A stretch of DNA of 64,000 nt from Catellatospora vulcania (GCF_009720385.1 NZ_WARX01000007.1:310001-374000), one strand, 5' to 3'. Shown: positions 33,401 to 42,412, counted from the stretch's first letter. Translations and numbers: made by a program. The notes: generated from the letters alone by a model not told the origin.

Positions 33401-34008
33401 GCCTGTTCGTCACCTCGCACGACGCAGGGCAGGCCGGCCTGGCCGTATTCGAGCACGTCAGCGTCACCGCGGCCGCGCCGTCCCTGCCCGCCGGATGGTC
33501 GCAGACGGACGTCGGCGCGCCGGCCCTGCTCGGCTCGGCCGGCGTCACCAACTCAACCTGGACGGTGTCCGGCGCGGGCAACGACATCTGGGCCGACACC
33601 GACCAGTTCCACTACGTGTACCGGGCACTACCCGGCGACGGCACCATCACGGCGCGGGTCCTCACCCAGGCCGGCACCAACGACTGGGCCAAATCCGGCG
33701 TCATGATCAAAGAATCGACGACGGCGATGTCGCCGTACGCGGCGGTGTTCCTCACCCCCGGGCACGGCATCCACTTCCAGCACGGCTTCACCGCCGACGT
33801 CGACGGCGGCGCAGGAAGCGTCCGCACCTGGCTGCGGCTGGTCCGCACCGGGGCCCTCGTCACCGCCTACCGCTCCGCCGACGGCGCCACCTGGACCACC
33901 ATCGGCACGGCAACCGTCACCGGTCCGGCGACCGCGGGCCTGTTCGTCACCTCCCACAACGGCAGCACCCTCAACACCACCACCTTCGACCAGGTCTCCC
34001 TCACCTGA
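30439..34008 (+). CDS. Secreted PQQ-type sugar dehydrogenase with PKD and three ConA-like repeats
   Basis: 1189 residues. Signal peptide 1-33 (ending LPAHAGPP). Residues 36-376 are a soluble glucose/sorbosone dehydrogenase propeller: LEEPTAFRFTHDGAILIAEK, STDERGLLGLELDPDF, HHGGEVRFGPDGKLYWSLG and PAIWAYGLRNTFRFDVVP. Residues 378-465 are a PKD domain (LPVQFSSTGSADPDGTPLSY); another beta domain follows to about 640. Three repeats of about 180 residues (654-835, 836-1016, 1018-1189) each contain GGHDIWDATDEFRYVHQPL and EWAKAGVMIKES variants, like DUF1349/ConA-type lectin domains. Starting 21 bases after the synthase, it ends the operon and has a hairpin after it. PQQ dependence is from the family, not from the operon. 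Confidence 0.9.
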   Translation: MPFTYRRAAAAAASALVLAAVSAAAPLPAHAGPPAEFDKTVLTADLEEPTAFRFTHDGAILIAEKKGTIRLYAHGELHDEPVLSLPTASTDERGLLGLELDPDFATNKWFYVAYTHADNLDRLSRFTMTGEHTADPASEVILLRSNQQANVFHHGGEVRFGPDGKLYWSLGINVYHPNAPNLGTLHGKVLRINRNGTIPADNPFVGMPGAEPAIWAYGLRNTFRFDVVPDGPNAGRLLGGDVGGSEQEELNLIERGADYGWPYAEGVCAGCGYAQPVYTYPHTAPPASAGSISAVEVYDGELFPAAYDHVVFFGDYTLGFVKYLVMDPSYTSVIAVHDFDLDAGTPVQLTTGPDGALYQLNIYPGALYRIAPSGGNRTPVARATATPDNGLAPLPVQFSSTGSADPDGTPLSYLWTFPDGTTSTAANPQKTFTANGVHNVTLRVSDGDKSDTTTVPVQVGNRRPTGVITAPVAESGYDAGNVITYAGAATDPDSGPLPASAYSWSVIFHHAEHVHPFLGPITGVTGGNFTIPRIVDNIDTTWYEIQLTVTDAGGLKHTSSAHIRPHLVTLTFGASTPGLQYTVDGIPYTGTRTERAVVGVERTLGAVSPQWVGGLQYLYGGWSDGGAQTHVITTPAQDAAYTVDFAQINPPPAPWDSDDIGTRTIAGLSSYDDGVFTVKGGGHDIWDATDEFRYVHQPLVGDGAIVARLTSQSETYEWAKAGVMIKESATEGASYAALAVTPDHGVHFQADFDEDDGEFAYTLPNAWLKLTRTGATIEGFLSVDGQAWTPIGTTQLALSATATIGLFVTSHDNAVLSTATFDHVTVSGDADPSLPAPWVHQDVGTPAIAGGATEIGGVFSVTGAGGDIWGEADQFHFVHQPLTGNGTLIARVAGQQDTEEWAKAGLMIKDGTAAGATYALLAVTPERGVHLQANFATDLAGSASAAPRWLKLTRIGTTVTGHESADGNAWTLIGSVQLPALPATAQLGLFVTSHDAGQAGLAVFEHVSVTAAAPSLPAGWSQTDVGAPALLGSAGVTNSTWTVSGAGNDIWADTDQFHYVYRALPGDGTITARVLTQAGTNDWAKSGVMIKESTTAMSPYAAVFLTPGHGIHFQHGFTADVDGGAGSVRTWLRLVRTGALVTAYRSADGATWTTIGTATVTGPATAGLFVTSHNGSTLNTTTFDQVSLT

Positions 34009-34015
34009 CCAAGAC

Positions 34016-34065
34016 GAAGGAAGGGCGCCTTCTTATCGCTCCGCGTATAAGAAGGCGCCCTTCTT
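34016..34065. terminator. Family A hairpin, copy 3 (with compensatory change)
   Basis: Arms AAGGGCGCCTTCTTAT (34021-34036) and its perfect complement (34047-34062), loop CGCTCCGCGT identical to copy 1. Relative to copy 1, an A-T pair is replaced by a G-C pair on both arms. It starts 8 bases after the dehydrogenase stop and ends with CTTGACT. Confidence 0.8.
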
Positions 34066-34086
34066 GACTCTGTAGGTGCCGGGTCG

Positions 34087-34118
34087 CGATGGGCGCCTCC
34101 GACCGGAGGCGCCCATCG
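34087..34118. terminator. Second hairpin downstream of the glycan operon
   Basis: CGATGGGCGCCTCC, loop GACC, then GGAGGCGCCCATCG: perfect 14-base arms with a 4-base loop. It lies 22 bases after the family A hairpin, giving a tandem terminator. No T-run follows. Confidence 0.6.
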
Positions 34119-34202
34119 CCGTCGGCCGGGGCAGGGCAGCGCGGCGGTCGGAAGTACGGGATCATGCCTGACGGTTCGGCTCGACGACCGATGGAATGAG
34201 GC

Positions 34203-34709
34203 ATGGGCTACACAGGACGAATAGTGGTGGGGCAGACCGAGCTGCCGCCGGCGAAGTCCGAGACGCTGCGCAAGTTCGGCGTCAAGTTGCTGTGGCATGG
34301 CTCGTACCAGGACGGCTGGTGGCAGGTGCAGCTCGACGGTGACGGCGAGCGTCCCGCCGCGACCCTTCGGGCACTCGTCGCCGAGACGGGCCGGCCGGTG
34401 CTGTCCGCGTTCGTGCTCGACAGCGATTTCGCCGAGGTGGTGGGCATGACACCGGGCGGCACGCGGTGGCGTGCGTACCTCAACGAGACGGCGGCGGCGG
34501 CATACGGCGCGCCGCCGTTGCCGTACCTGCAGGACGAGCTGCTGACGCAGATGCTCGGGTGGGCGGCCGAGGCGGGCCTGGCGGCCTCGGCCACGACCGT
34601 GGGCGAGGTGCTCTCCGTGAAACACGTCTTCGCCGAGGAGGCCGTCGACGCGCTGCTCAGTGCGCTCGGCCTGGTGCCGGTGGACGCGACGGCACGCGAG
34701 GCGTCGTAG
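34203..34709 (+). CDS. Hypothetical protein, 168 aa
   Basis: Cytoplasmic protein starting at ATG 34203 (MGYTGRIVVGQTELPPAKSE). Composition alternates beta strands and helices: FGVKLLWHGSYQDGWWQVQL, ALVAETGRPVLSAFVLDSDF, RWRAYLNETAAAAYGAPPLP and a helical C terminus. It has no signal or membrane segment. I do not recognise a family, though the Trp-rich beta start is like small enzymes or immunity-type proteins. It ends 27 bases before a family A hairpin. Confidence 0.65.
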   Translation: MGYTGRIVVGQTELPPAKSETLRKFGVKLLWHGSYQDGWWQVQLDGDGERPAATLRALVAETGRPVLSAFVLDSDFAEVVGMTPGGTRWRAYLNETAAAAYGAPPLPYLQDELLTQMLGWAAEAGLAASATTVGEVLSVKHVFAEEAVDALLSALGLVPVDATAREAS

Positions 34710-34736
34710 CGGCGCAGGTCCGCTCCCGGAAGGGTT

Positions 34737-34784
34737 AGGAAGGGCACCTTCTACAACGCATAGCGATGTGAAGGTGCCCTTCCT
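34737..34784. terminator. Family A hairpin, copy 4 (between convergent genes)
   Basis: Arms AGGAAGGGCACCTT (34737-34750) and AAGGTGCCCTTCCT (34771-34784), with an inner partial stem of ACAACGC and GCGATGT around ATA. It lies 27 bases past the plus-strand stop and touches the stop of the minus-strand permease at 34785. Confidence 0.78.
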
Positions 34785-35543
34785 TTACTTGATGAGCAGG
34801 TGGGTGAGGCGGCGGGTGGCGAGCCAGGTGCTGAACAGGGCCATCGTGAGGAGGTAGGCGACGGCGAGGAGCATGCCGGGGCCGAGCCGGCCGGTGGTGA
34901 GGCCGCGGAGGAGTTCGATGCTCTGGTAGAGGGGGAGGGCGGCGACCACGGGCTGGAGGGCGGCGGGGTAGACCGACAGCGGGTAGAAGGTGGTCGCGAA
35001 CAGGAACATCGGGAGCATGACCAGTTGCAGGTACTGCTGGTGGTGGAACTCGCGGATCACGGTGGTCGCGGCCATGCCCGCGGCGGAGAAGGCGTACGCG
35101 ATCAGCACGCAGGCGGGCAGCGCGAGCAGCGCCCACCACGAGTGGACCATCCCGAACGCGGCGATCACGACGAGGAAGCAGGCCGCGGACAGGGTGCTGC
35201 GCAGCACCGACGCGGCGATCTCGCCGTACGCGATGTCGCGCACGGTCAGCGGCGTGGTGATGATCGCGTCGTAGAACTTCTCGAAGCGCAGCCGCCACCA
35301 GACCGCGCCGGTGGTCTCCGCGATGGCCGAGTTCATGGCGGAGGTGGCCAGCAGCGCCGGGGCGACGAACGCGGCGTACGCGACCGCGCCGCCGTCGCCG
35401 TCGATGAGCTGTCCGATGCCGACGCCGATGGACATCAGGTACAGGAACGGTTCGAACACGCCGTTGACGGCGAGGTTCCACGGCCGGCCCTTGCGCAGCA
35501 CCCACAGGTGCCGCAGGACGATCACGTGCGCGGCGGGCATCAT
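34785..35543 (-). CDS. ABC-2 type exporter permease
   Basis: 252 residues from ATG 35543 (ATGATG, with AAGGGGA upstream; the long upstream frame is the shadow of the other permease). Six membrane helices of the ABC-2/DrrB type: AYAAFVAPALLATSAMNSAI, ASVLRSTLSAACFLVVIAAF, LLALPACVLIAYAFSAAGMA and FLFATTFYPLSVYPAALQPV. It lies 8 bases downstream of the second permease, and the two probably form a heterodimer with the ATPase gene. Substrate could be a drug, lipid or glycan. Confidence 0.9.
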   Translation of the reverse strand: MMPAAHVIVLRHLWVLRKGRPWNLAVNGVFEPFLYLMSIGVGIGQLIDGDGGAVAYAAFVAPALLATSAMNSAIAETTGAVWWRLRFEKFYDAIITTPLTVRDIAYGEIAASVLRSTLSAACFLVVIAAFGMVHSWWALLALPACVLIAYAFSAAGMAATTVIREFHHQQYLQLVMLPMFLFATTFYPLSVYPAALQPVVAALPLYQSIELLRGLTTGRLGPGMLLAVAYLLTMALFSTWLATRRLTHLLIK

Positions 35544-35551
35544 GGTCCCCT

Positions 35552-36339
35552 TCACGGGTGCAGGTGGCGGCGGAAGTTGCGCCGGGCGAGGAGGTAGCCG
35601 GCCAGCGCCATGGCCGACAGGTACCCGGTGTGGGTGAGGCTGCCCGCCCAGGTGGCGGTGCCGAGGGTGAGGGTGCGGCACAGCTCGACGCCGTGCCAGA
35701 GCGGAGTTAGCGCGACCAGGTGCTGCGCGGCCTCGGGCAGCTGGGTGGTGGCGAAGAACGTGCCGGAGAACAGGTACAGCGGCATAACCACCCACTTGAA
35801 CAGCGTCTGCACCGGGCGCACGTCGGGCAGCGTCACCGCCCAGGCGGTCACCGGCATCGCGAAGGCGAAGCCGGTCAGCGCCGCGGCGGGCAGGGTCAGC
35901 GCGGCCAGCGGCGAGGTGGCGACCCCGAACGCGAACATCACGGCGCAGAACGCGGCCGCGCCGATGGCGACCTTCACGGCCATGAACAGGGCGTGCCCGT
36001 TGAGCACGTCGACGGGTTCGAGCGGGGTCGCCACCGCGACCGGGTAGGCCCGGCCAGGCATACGGTGGTAGCTGACCGGGAACGCCGACTCGATCATGCC
36101 GTTCTGCATGGACGCGGCGGCGAGCATGCCGGGGGCGAAGAACGCCAGGTAGCTCACCCCGCCCAGGGCTGCGACGTCCGAGCCGACGAGCGTGCCCAGC
36201 CCGGCGCCGATGGCGATCAGGAACAGCAGCGGGTTGGCCACGCTGATGACGATGGTGCCCTTCCAGTTGCGCCGGTAGTGCAGCCAGCAGTAGCGGTAGA
36301 AGCGCAGGGCCATGCCCCGCGACACGGCGGACGTCGCCA

Positions 36340-36340
<1 letters not shown>
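35552..36340 (-). CDS. ABC-2 type exporter permease
   Basis: 262 residues from ATG 36340, overlapping the ATPase stop (ATGA). Six membrane helices: WKGTIVISVANPLLFLIAIG, SYLAFFAPGMLAAASMQNGM, KVAIGAAAFCAVMFAFGVAT, LTLPAAALTGFAFAMPVTAW and FKWVVMPLYLFSGTFFATTQ. It has the same layout as the downstream permease (related but not close in sequence), consistent with a DrrA-DrrB-DrrC style exporter with two different membrane subunits. Confidence 0.9.
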
Positions 36341-37293
<953 letters not shown>

Positions 37294-37317
37294 AGCCGCC
37301 AGCGTAGGAATGAGATG

Positions 37318-37338
37318 GTAAATCTGCAAGAAATTTAC
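37318..37338. promoter_or_regulatory. Dyad upstream of the ABC exporter operon
   Basis: GTAAAT, 9 bases, then ATTTAC, inside a short AT-rich patch (37318-37353) that is out of keeping with the local GC content. It lies 25 bases upstream of the preferred GTG and 23 bases before the stop of the alcohol dehydrogenase. Likely promoter and repressor site. Confidence 0.45.
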
Positions 37339-37360
37339 ATGCGCCAGCAAATTTCGAACT

Positions 37361-38359
37361 TCAGGGTATGAGCACCGCCGCCCCCTCGACCCGGTCCGCG
37401 GCCAGGTCGGCGAGCGCCTCGTCGGCCCGGTCGAACGGGTACGGCGTCACCGTCACCGACAGCGGGTGCGCCGCGGCCAGCGCCAGGAACTCGCGGCCGT
37501 CGTCGCGGGTGTTCGCGGCCACGCTGCGCAACTGCCGTTCCTCGAACAGGTGCTGCTCGTAGTTCAGCACCGGGATGTCGGTGAGGTGGATGCCCGCGAT
37601 CGCGAGGGTGCCGCCCCGGTCCAGGGCGGACAGTGCCGGCGGCACCAGGTCGCCGACCGGCGCGAACAGGATCGCCGCGTCCAGCGGAGCGGGCGGCGGC
37701 TCGTCCGCGCCGCCGGCCCAGGCCGCGCCCAGGCTCAGGCCCAGCTCTCGGGCGGCGGGCGAGCGGGTCATCACGTACACCGTCGCGCCCTGGGACAGCG
37801 CCACCTGCGCGGTGAGGTGCGCCGAGGAGCCGAAGCCGTAGATGCCCAGGGTGCCCCCGGGCGGCAGCTCGGCACGGCGCAGCGCCCGGTGGCCGATGAT
37901 GCCCGCGCACAGCAGCGGGGCCAGGTGCGCGTCGTCGTACCCGTCCGGCAGTCGGTAGGCGTAGTCGGCGGGCACCGTCGTGTACTCGGCGTAGCCGCCG
38001 TCGGCGTCCCAGCCCGTGTAGCGGGAGGCCGGGCACAGGTTCTCCTGACCGCGGCGGCAGTACACGCACGTCTGGTCGGTGTGGCGCAACCAGGCGATGC
38101 CCGCCCGGTCGCCGACCGCCCAGCCGGTCACCGCGTCGCCGTGCGCGGTGACCTCGCCGACGACCTGGTGGCCGGGGATCACCGGGCTGCGGTGCGGGGG
38201 CAGGTCGCCCTCGGCCACGTGCAGGTCGGTGCGGCACACGGCGCAGGCGCGCACGCGTACCAGCAGCTCGCCGGGGGCGGGTTCGGGCACCGGGCTTCGT
38301 ACCGCCCGCAGTGGCCGGGTCGCGATCGGCCCCGGCGCGGCGACCTCCCACGCGGCCAT
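37361..38359 (-). CDS. Zinc-dependent alcohol dehydrogenase family protein
   Basis: 332 residues from ATG 38359. It has the medium-chain dehydrogenase fold: [16 protein letters not shown] (catalytic zinc Cys), [18 protein letters not shown] (GHE replaced by GHQ), a structural zinc region [16 protein letters not shown] in which one of the four usual Cys appears to be Asp, and [20 protein letters not shown] (NAD(P) site GxGxxA). The group is related to the AdhA/cinnamyl-type enzymes of actinobacteria. Substrate unknown. It is convergent-adjacent to nothing obvious and reads into the ABC operon region 23 bases on. Confidence 0.88.
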   Translation of the reverse strand: MAAWEVAAPGPIATRPLRAVRSPVPEPAPGELLVRVRACAVCRTDLHVAEGDLPPHRSPVIPGHQVVGEVTAHGDAVTGWAVGDRAGIAWLRHTDQTCVYCRRGQENLCPASRYTGWDADGGYAEYTTVPADYAYRLPDGYDDAHLAPLLCAGIIGHRALRRAELPPGGTLGIYGFGSSAHLTAQVALSQGATVYVMTRSPAARELGLSLGAAWAGGADEPPPAPLDAAILFAPVGDLVPPALSALDRGGTLAIAGIHLTDIPVLNYEQHLFEERQLRSVAANTRDDGREFLALAAAHPLSVTVTPYPFDRADEALADLAADRVEGAAVLIP

Positions 38360-38423
38360 GGTCTCCACACCCTCCATCATCGTCGTGCCCGACGCCGTCG
38401 GGGTGCTGATCTACCATCGGGCC

Positions 38424-38633
38424 ATGAGCGCAGCGGCAGGCGACGAGATCCCCAAGATCAGCGCACCGGCGAACCGGGCCCTGGACCTGGCGGGTCACAC
38501 CACCCTTGCCGCGATCTCGCAGCTGACCAAGAAAGACCTGCTCGACCTGCACGGCGTCGGGCCCAAGGCGATCCGGATCCTGCGTGAGGCGCTCGCCGAG
38601 CACGGCCTGACCTTCGCCGACGAGCGGAAATGA
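38424..38633 (+). CDS. Small helix-hairpin-helix protein
   Basis: 69 residues from ATG 38424. The whole protein is one helix-hairpin-helix or RNA polymerase alpha-CTD-like fold: PANRALDLAGHTTLAAISQL, then LTKKDLLDLHGVGPKAIRIL and REALAEHGLTFADE. The GVGPKAI hairpin contacts DNA in such folds. Small proteins of this type are common in actinobacteria, with DNA-binding assumed but no defined function. It is divergent from the dehydrogenase (64-base gap) and 43 bases ahead of the kinase-like gene. Confidence 0.75.
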   Translation: MSAAAGDEIPKISAPANRALDLAGHTTLAAISQLTKKDLLDLHGVGPKAIRILREALAEHGLTFADERK

Positions 38634-38676
38634 TCATCCGCCGGTAGTCTCCCGTCACACGACGGGGAGGACGACC

Positions 38677-39762
38677 ATGGAACCGGCACCCGGGCCCGGC
38701 GGCCTGGCCTACGGCGCGCGGCTGGCGCGCCACTACTCGGCCTCGGCCGCACTGGCGCTGCTCAGCGACGCCGAACTCGCCGACCGGGTGGCCGCGGCAG
38801 AGGCCGTCGGCGCGGGTATCGGCGGCGTCACGGCCCGGCTCGACGTCGGCGGGACGCCGGTGTTCCTCAAACGCATCCCGCTGACCGATCTGGAACGCCG
38901 TCCCGAGCACGTGCGCTCGACCGCGAACCTGCACGGCCTGCCCCCGCACTGCCAGTACGGCATCGTCTCGCCCGGCTTCGGGGCCTGGCGCGAGCTGGCC
39001 GCGAACACCCTCGCGACCAACTGGGTGCTGGCCGGCCGGAACCAGGGATTCGCGCTGATGTACCACTGGCGCGTGCTGCCCGGCGCCCCGGTCGTGGCCG
39101 CGGAACACGCCGACGTCGAGGCCGCGGTGGCGTTCCTGGGCGGCGACCCCGCCGTCCGTGACCGTCTGGCGGCGCTGGCGTCGGCCTCGGCGAGCCTGGT
39201 CCTGTTCCTCGAACACCTCCCGTACCGGCTCGGCGACTGGCTGGCCGGACCGGCTGCGGCGGGCGGTGACGAACTCGTCGCGGCCTGCCGGATGGTGGAG
39301 CAGAGCCTGGTCGACGGCGTGGACTTCCTGCTGGCTCGCGACCTGCACCACTTCGACGCGCACCTGGGCAACCTGCTGACCGACGGCCGCCGCGTCTACT
39401 TCGTCGACTTCGGGCTGGCGGTGTCGCCCCGGTTCGCGCTGTCGCCGCAGGAGTCGGCTTTCCTGACCCGCCACGCCACCCACGACGCCGGGTACGTACG
39501 GATGAGGCTGGTCAACTGGCTCGTCCAGCACGTGGTCGGCGTGTCCGTGCCGGACGTCGGCGGGCCCGTCGAGCGCAACGCCTACATCCGGGAGTGCGCC
39601 GCGGGCAGGCGGCCGGACGGCGTCAGGCCGGAGCTGGCCGACATGATCGTCCGGCACGCGCCGGTCGCCGCGCTGATGAACGACTTCTACTGGCAGCTGT
39701 TCGACGGCGCGATGGACACGCCGTACCCGGCGGACGAGGTGGCACGCGCACTGACCCGATGA
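38677..39762 (+). CDS. Protein kinase-like (PKL) fold protein
   Basis: 361 residues with ATG 38677 and GGGGAGGA upstream. Catalytic elements of the kinase-like fold: VFLKRIPL (candidate ATP Lys), HHFDAHLGNLL (catalytic Asp loop, about residue 228) and VYFVDFGLAV (DFG). The C-terminal helical region resembles aminoglycoside phosphotransferase or Fructosamine/choline kinase-like proteins. No Hanks-type regulatory segment or membrane anchor is visible. It probably phosphorylates a small molecule; the substrate is unknown. The protein has a distinct N-terminal part (residues 1-70). Confidence 0.75.
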   Translation: MEPAPGPGGLAYGARLARHYSASAALALLSDAELADRVAAAEAVGAGIGGVTARLDVGGTPVFLKRIPLTDLERRPEHVRSTANLHGLPPHCQYGIVSPGFGAWRELAANTLATNWVLAGRNQGFALMYHWRVLPGAPVVAAEHADVEAAVAFLGGDPAVRDRLAALASASASLVLFLEHLPYRLGDWLAGPAAAGGDELVAACRMVEQSLVDGVDFLLARDLHHFDAHLGNLLTDGRRVYFVDFGLAVSPRFALSPQESAFLTRHATHDAGYVRMRLVNWLVQHVVGVSVPDVGGPVERNAYIRECAAGRRPDGVRPELADMIVRHAPVAALMNDFYWQLFDGAMDTPYPADEVARALTR

Positions 39763-39768
39763 CTCGGC

Positions 39769-39788
39769 GCGTGCAAACACTTGCACGC
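39769..39788. promoter_or_regulatory. Palindrome upstream of the GH71/99-like gene
   Basis: GCGTGCAAACACTTGCACGC: perfect 8-base arms around ACAC. It follows the kinase stop by 6 bases, so it could be a short terminator, but its sequence (GTGCAA...TTGCAC) looks like a LacI-type operator. It lies 220 bases before the next start. Confidence 0.4.
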
Positions 39789-39825
39789 AACGTTGCCACA
39801 AACGGTGAGGTTGCGAGTCGGTTTT

Positions 39826-39837
39826 GGAAATGTTTCC
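39826..39837. promoter_or_regulatory. LacI-type operator-like site
   Basis: GGAAATGTTTCC, perfect 5-base arms around TG, in an AT-richer stretch 171 bases upstream of the GH71/99-like start. It resembles GGAAACGTTTCC-type sites of sugar repressors. Candidate only. Confidence 0.4.
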
Positions 39838-40008
39838 GTCGACATCTTGCCGTGCCCGGGGCGCGGGCATAGGGTTTTGCCAATCCCCGCCCGGGGATGC
39901 GGTCCCGCTCACCGCCGTTCGCTGCCGGACACATCCGATGTCCGGCGACGGAGGGTGTCACGCTCCCCGCGCCACGCACCCTCCGGCTGTGCAGGAAGGG
40001 AGTGCGTC

Positions 40009-42411
40009 ATGGCAGTATCCCGGCGGAGGTTCGTCACCTCCGTGGCGTCCGGGTCAGCGCTGGCCGCCACCGGCGGAGCCGTCGCAGGAGGACTCACCGC
40101 GGCGAGTCCCGCCGCTGCGGCCAGCCCGCCCGGCGACGTCGTCGGCAAGATCTCGGTCGGCTACCAGGGGTGGTTCGCGGCCACCGGCGACGGAGCCCCG
40201 ATCAACGGCTGGTGGCACTGGAGCAACAACTGGGGCCAGCCGCCCTCGCCGAGCAACAACGCGATCGTGTCCTGGCCGGACATGCGCGACTACCCCGCCC
40301 AGTACCAGACCGCCTACGCCAACCTCGGCAGCGGCCAGCCCGCGAAGCTGTTCTCCTCCTACGACCAGTCCACGGTGAACCTGCACTTCCAGTGGATGCA
40401 GCAGCACGGCTGCGACACCGCGGCGCTGCAGCGGTTCAACCCGTTCGGCGGCGAGGGCCCGACCCGCGACGCGATGGCAGCCAAGGTGCGCACCGCGGCC
40501 GAGGCCACCGGACGCAAGTTCTACATCATGTACGACGTCACCAACTGGACGAACATGCAGTCGGAGCTGAAGACCGACTGGACCACCAAGATGTCCGCGT
40601 ACACCTCGTCCCCGGCGTACGCCCGCCAGAACGGCAAGCCGGTCGTGTGCATCTGGGGCTTCGGCTTCAACGACCCGGGCCGCCCGTTCGCGCCCGCGGT
40701 CTGCCTGGAGGTCCTGAACTGGTTCAAGGCCCAGGGCTGCTACGTCATCGGCGGTGTGCCCACCTACTGGCGGCAGGGCATCAACGACTCCCGGGCCGGC
40801 TTCTTCGACGTGTACACGGCGTTCAACATGATCTCGCCGTGGATGGTCGGCCGCACCGGCGACGTCAACGGCCTGGACTGGTTCTACACCAACGTCAACG
40901 TGCCCGACCAGGCCGAGTGCAACAACCGGGGCATCGACTACCAGCCCTGCGTGATGCCCGGTGACCTGTCCTCGCACCACCGCTTCCACGGCGACTTCTA
41001 CTGGCGGCACCTCTACAACATGATCCGCGTCGGCGCGCAGGGCCTGTACGTGTCGATGTTCGACGAGTACAACGAGGGCAACCAGATCGCCAAGACCGCC
41101 GAGAACGCCTCGCAGGTGCCCACCAACTCCGGCATCGTCACCCTCGACGAGGACGGCACGGTCTGCTCGTCGGACTACTACCTGCGCATCACCGCCGACG
41201 GCGGCCGCATGCTCAAGGGCCAGCTCGCGCTGACCGCGGTCCGGCCCACCCAGCCCGTCGTCGGCGGCGGGCAGCCGCCCGTCGACAGCGACCTGGCGCT
41301 GAACAAGCCGGTCACGGCCAGCAGCGTCAACGCGAGCTTCGTGCCGCAGAACGCGGTCGACGGCAATCCGGCGACCTACTGGGAGAGCGTCAACAACGCG
41401 TTCCCGCAGTGGCTGCAGGTCGACCTCGGCGCGGCGGCCACCGTCAGCCGGGTCGTGCTCAAGCTGCCAGCCGGCTGGGGCAGCCGCGTGCAGACGCTGT
41501 CCGTGCAGGGCAGCACCAACGGCTCGACCTTCAGCACCCTGTCGGGCTCGACCGGGCGCACCTTCGACCCCGGTGCGGCCAACACGGTCTCGATCACGTT
41601 CACGGCCGCGACCGCGCGGTATGTGCGGATCAACGTCACCGGCAACACCGGCTGGCCCGCAGCCCAGCTCTCGGGGCTGGAGGTGTACGGCACGACGCAG
41701 CCGCCGCAGGGCGACACGCAGGCACCCAGCGCGCCGGGCAACCTGACCGTCACCGGGCAGACCAGCAGCAGCGTGTCGCTGTCCTGGCAGGCGTCCACGG
41801 ACAACGTCGGCGTCACCGGATACCAGGTGCGCCAGGCGGGCAACGTGGTCGCGGGCGCGACCGGGACGTCGTACACCGTCACGGGGCTGAGCCCGTCGAC
41901 GACGTACGGCTTCACCGTGACCGCCCAGGACGCGGCCGGCAACACCTCGTCGCCGTCCAACACCGCCACCGCGACGACCAGCGCCGCTCCGGCGTCCAAC
42001 CTGGCCCGCAACAAACCCACCCAGGCCAGCAGCTACACCCAGAACTACGGGCCGGGCAACACCGTCGACGGCAACGCCGACACGTACTGGGAGAGCGCCA
42101 ACAACGCGTTCCCGCAGTGGCTGCAGGTCGACCTCGGCGCGGCGACCACGATCAGCCGCGTCGTGCTCAAGCTGCCGCCGCCCGCGGCCTGGGCCAGCCG
42201 CACGCAGACCCTGTCCGTGCAGGGCAGCGCCAACGGCTCGACGTTCAGCACGGTGGTGAACTCGGCCGGCTACACGTTCAACCCGTCCTCGGGCAACACC
42301 GTGACCATCACCTTCCCGGCGACCTCCACCCGGTACGTGCGGCTGAACTTCACCGGCAACACCGGCTGGCCCGCCGGGCAGCTCTCGGAATTCGAGGTCT
42401 GGGCCGGCTGA
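40009..42411 (+). CDS. Secreted GH71/99-like glycoside hydrolase with CBM32, Fn3, CBM32
   Basis: 800 residues from ATG 40009 (GGAAGGGA upstream). Tat signal RRRFVTSVAS, ending AAAASPP (about residue 38). Residues 44-400 resemble GH71/GH99 domains: ISVGYQGWFAATGDGAPING, HWSNNWGQPP, LFSSYDQSTVNLHFQWMQQH and the acidic VSMFDEYNEGNQI, at the place where GH99 enzymes have their catalytic Glu residues. Residues 424-560 and 663-800 are F5/8-type (CBM32) domains, each with PVTASS/PTQASS, AVDGN/TVDGN, YWES and FPQWLQVDLG; residues 572-660 are an Fn3 domain. Members cut alpha-mannan or alpha-1,3-glucan; the substrate here may be a fungal wall or yeast glycan. Confidence 0.85.
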   Translation: MAVSRRRFVTSVASGSALAATGGAVAGGLTAASPAAAASPPGDVVGKISVGYQGWFAATGDGAPINGWWHWSNNWGQPPSPSNNAIVSWPDMRDYPAQYQTAYANLGSGQPAKLFSSYDQSTVNLHFQWMQQHGCDTAALQRFNPFGGEGPTRDAMAAKVRTAAEATGRKFYIMYDVTNWTNMQSELKTDWTTKMSAYTSSPAYARQNGKPVVCIWGFGFNDPGRPFAPAVCLEVLNWFKAQGCYVIGGVPTYWRQGINDSRAGFFDVYTAFNMISPWMVGRTGDVNGLDWFYTNVNVPDQAECNNRGIDYQPCVMPGDLSSHHRFHGDFYWRHLYNMIRVGAQGLYVSMFDEYNEGNQIAKTAENASQVPTNSGIVTLDEDGTVCSSDYYLRITADGGRMLKGQLALTAVRPTQPVVGGGQPPVDSDLALNKPVTASSVNASFVPQNAVDGNPATYWESVNNAFPQWLQVDLGAAATVSRVVLKLPAGWGSRVQTLSVQGSTNGSTFSTLSGSTGRTFDPGAANTVSITFTAATARYVRINVTGNTGWPAAQLSGLEVYGTTQPPQGDTQAPSAPGNLTVTGQTSSSVSLSWQASTDNVGVTGYQVRQAGNVVAGATGTSYTVTGLSPSTTYGFTVTAQDAAGNTSSPSNTATATTSAAPASNLARNKPTQASSYTQNYGPGNTVDGNADTYWESANNAFPQWLQVDLGAATTISRVVLKLPPPAAWASRTQTLSVQGSANGSTFSTVVNSAGYTFNPSSGNTVTITFPATSTRYVRLNFTGNTGWPAGQLSEFEVWAG

Positions 42412-42412
42412 C

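Noticed and set aside
37294-37350. N-terminal extension of the DrrA-type ATPase from ATG 37350
   Set aside because: The extension covers the AT-rich dyad and has no ribosome site, while GTG 37293 gives a normal N terminus for the family.
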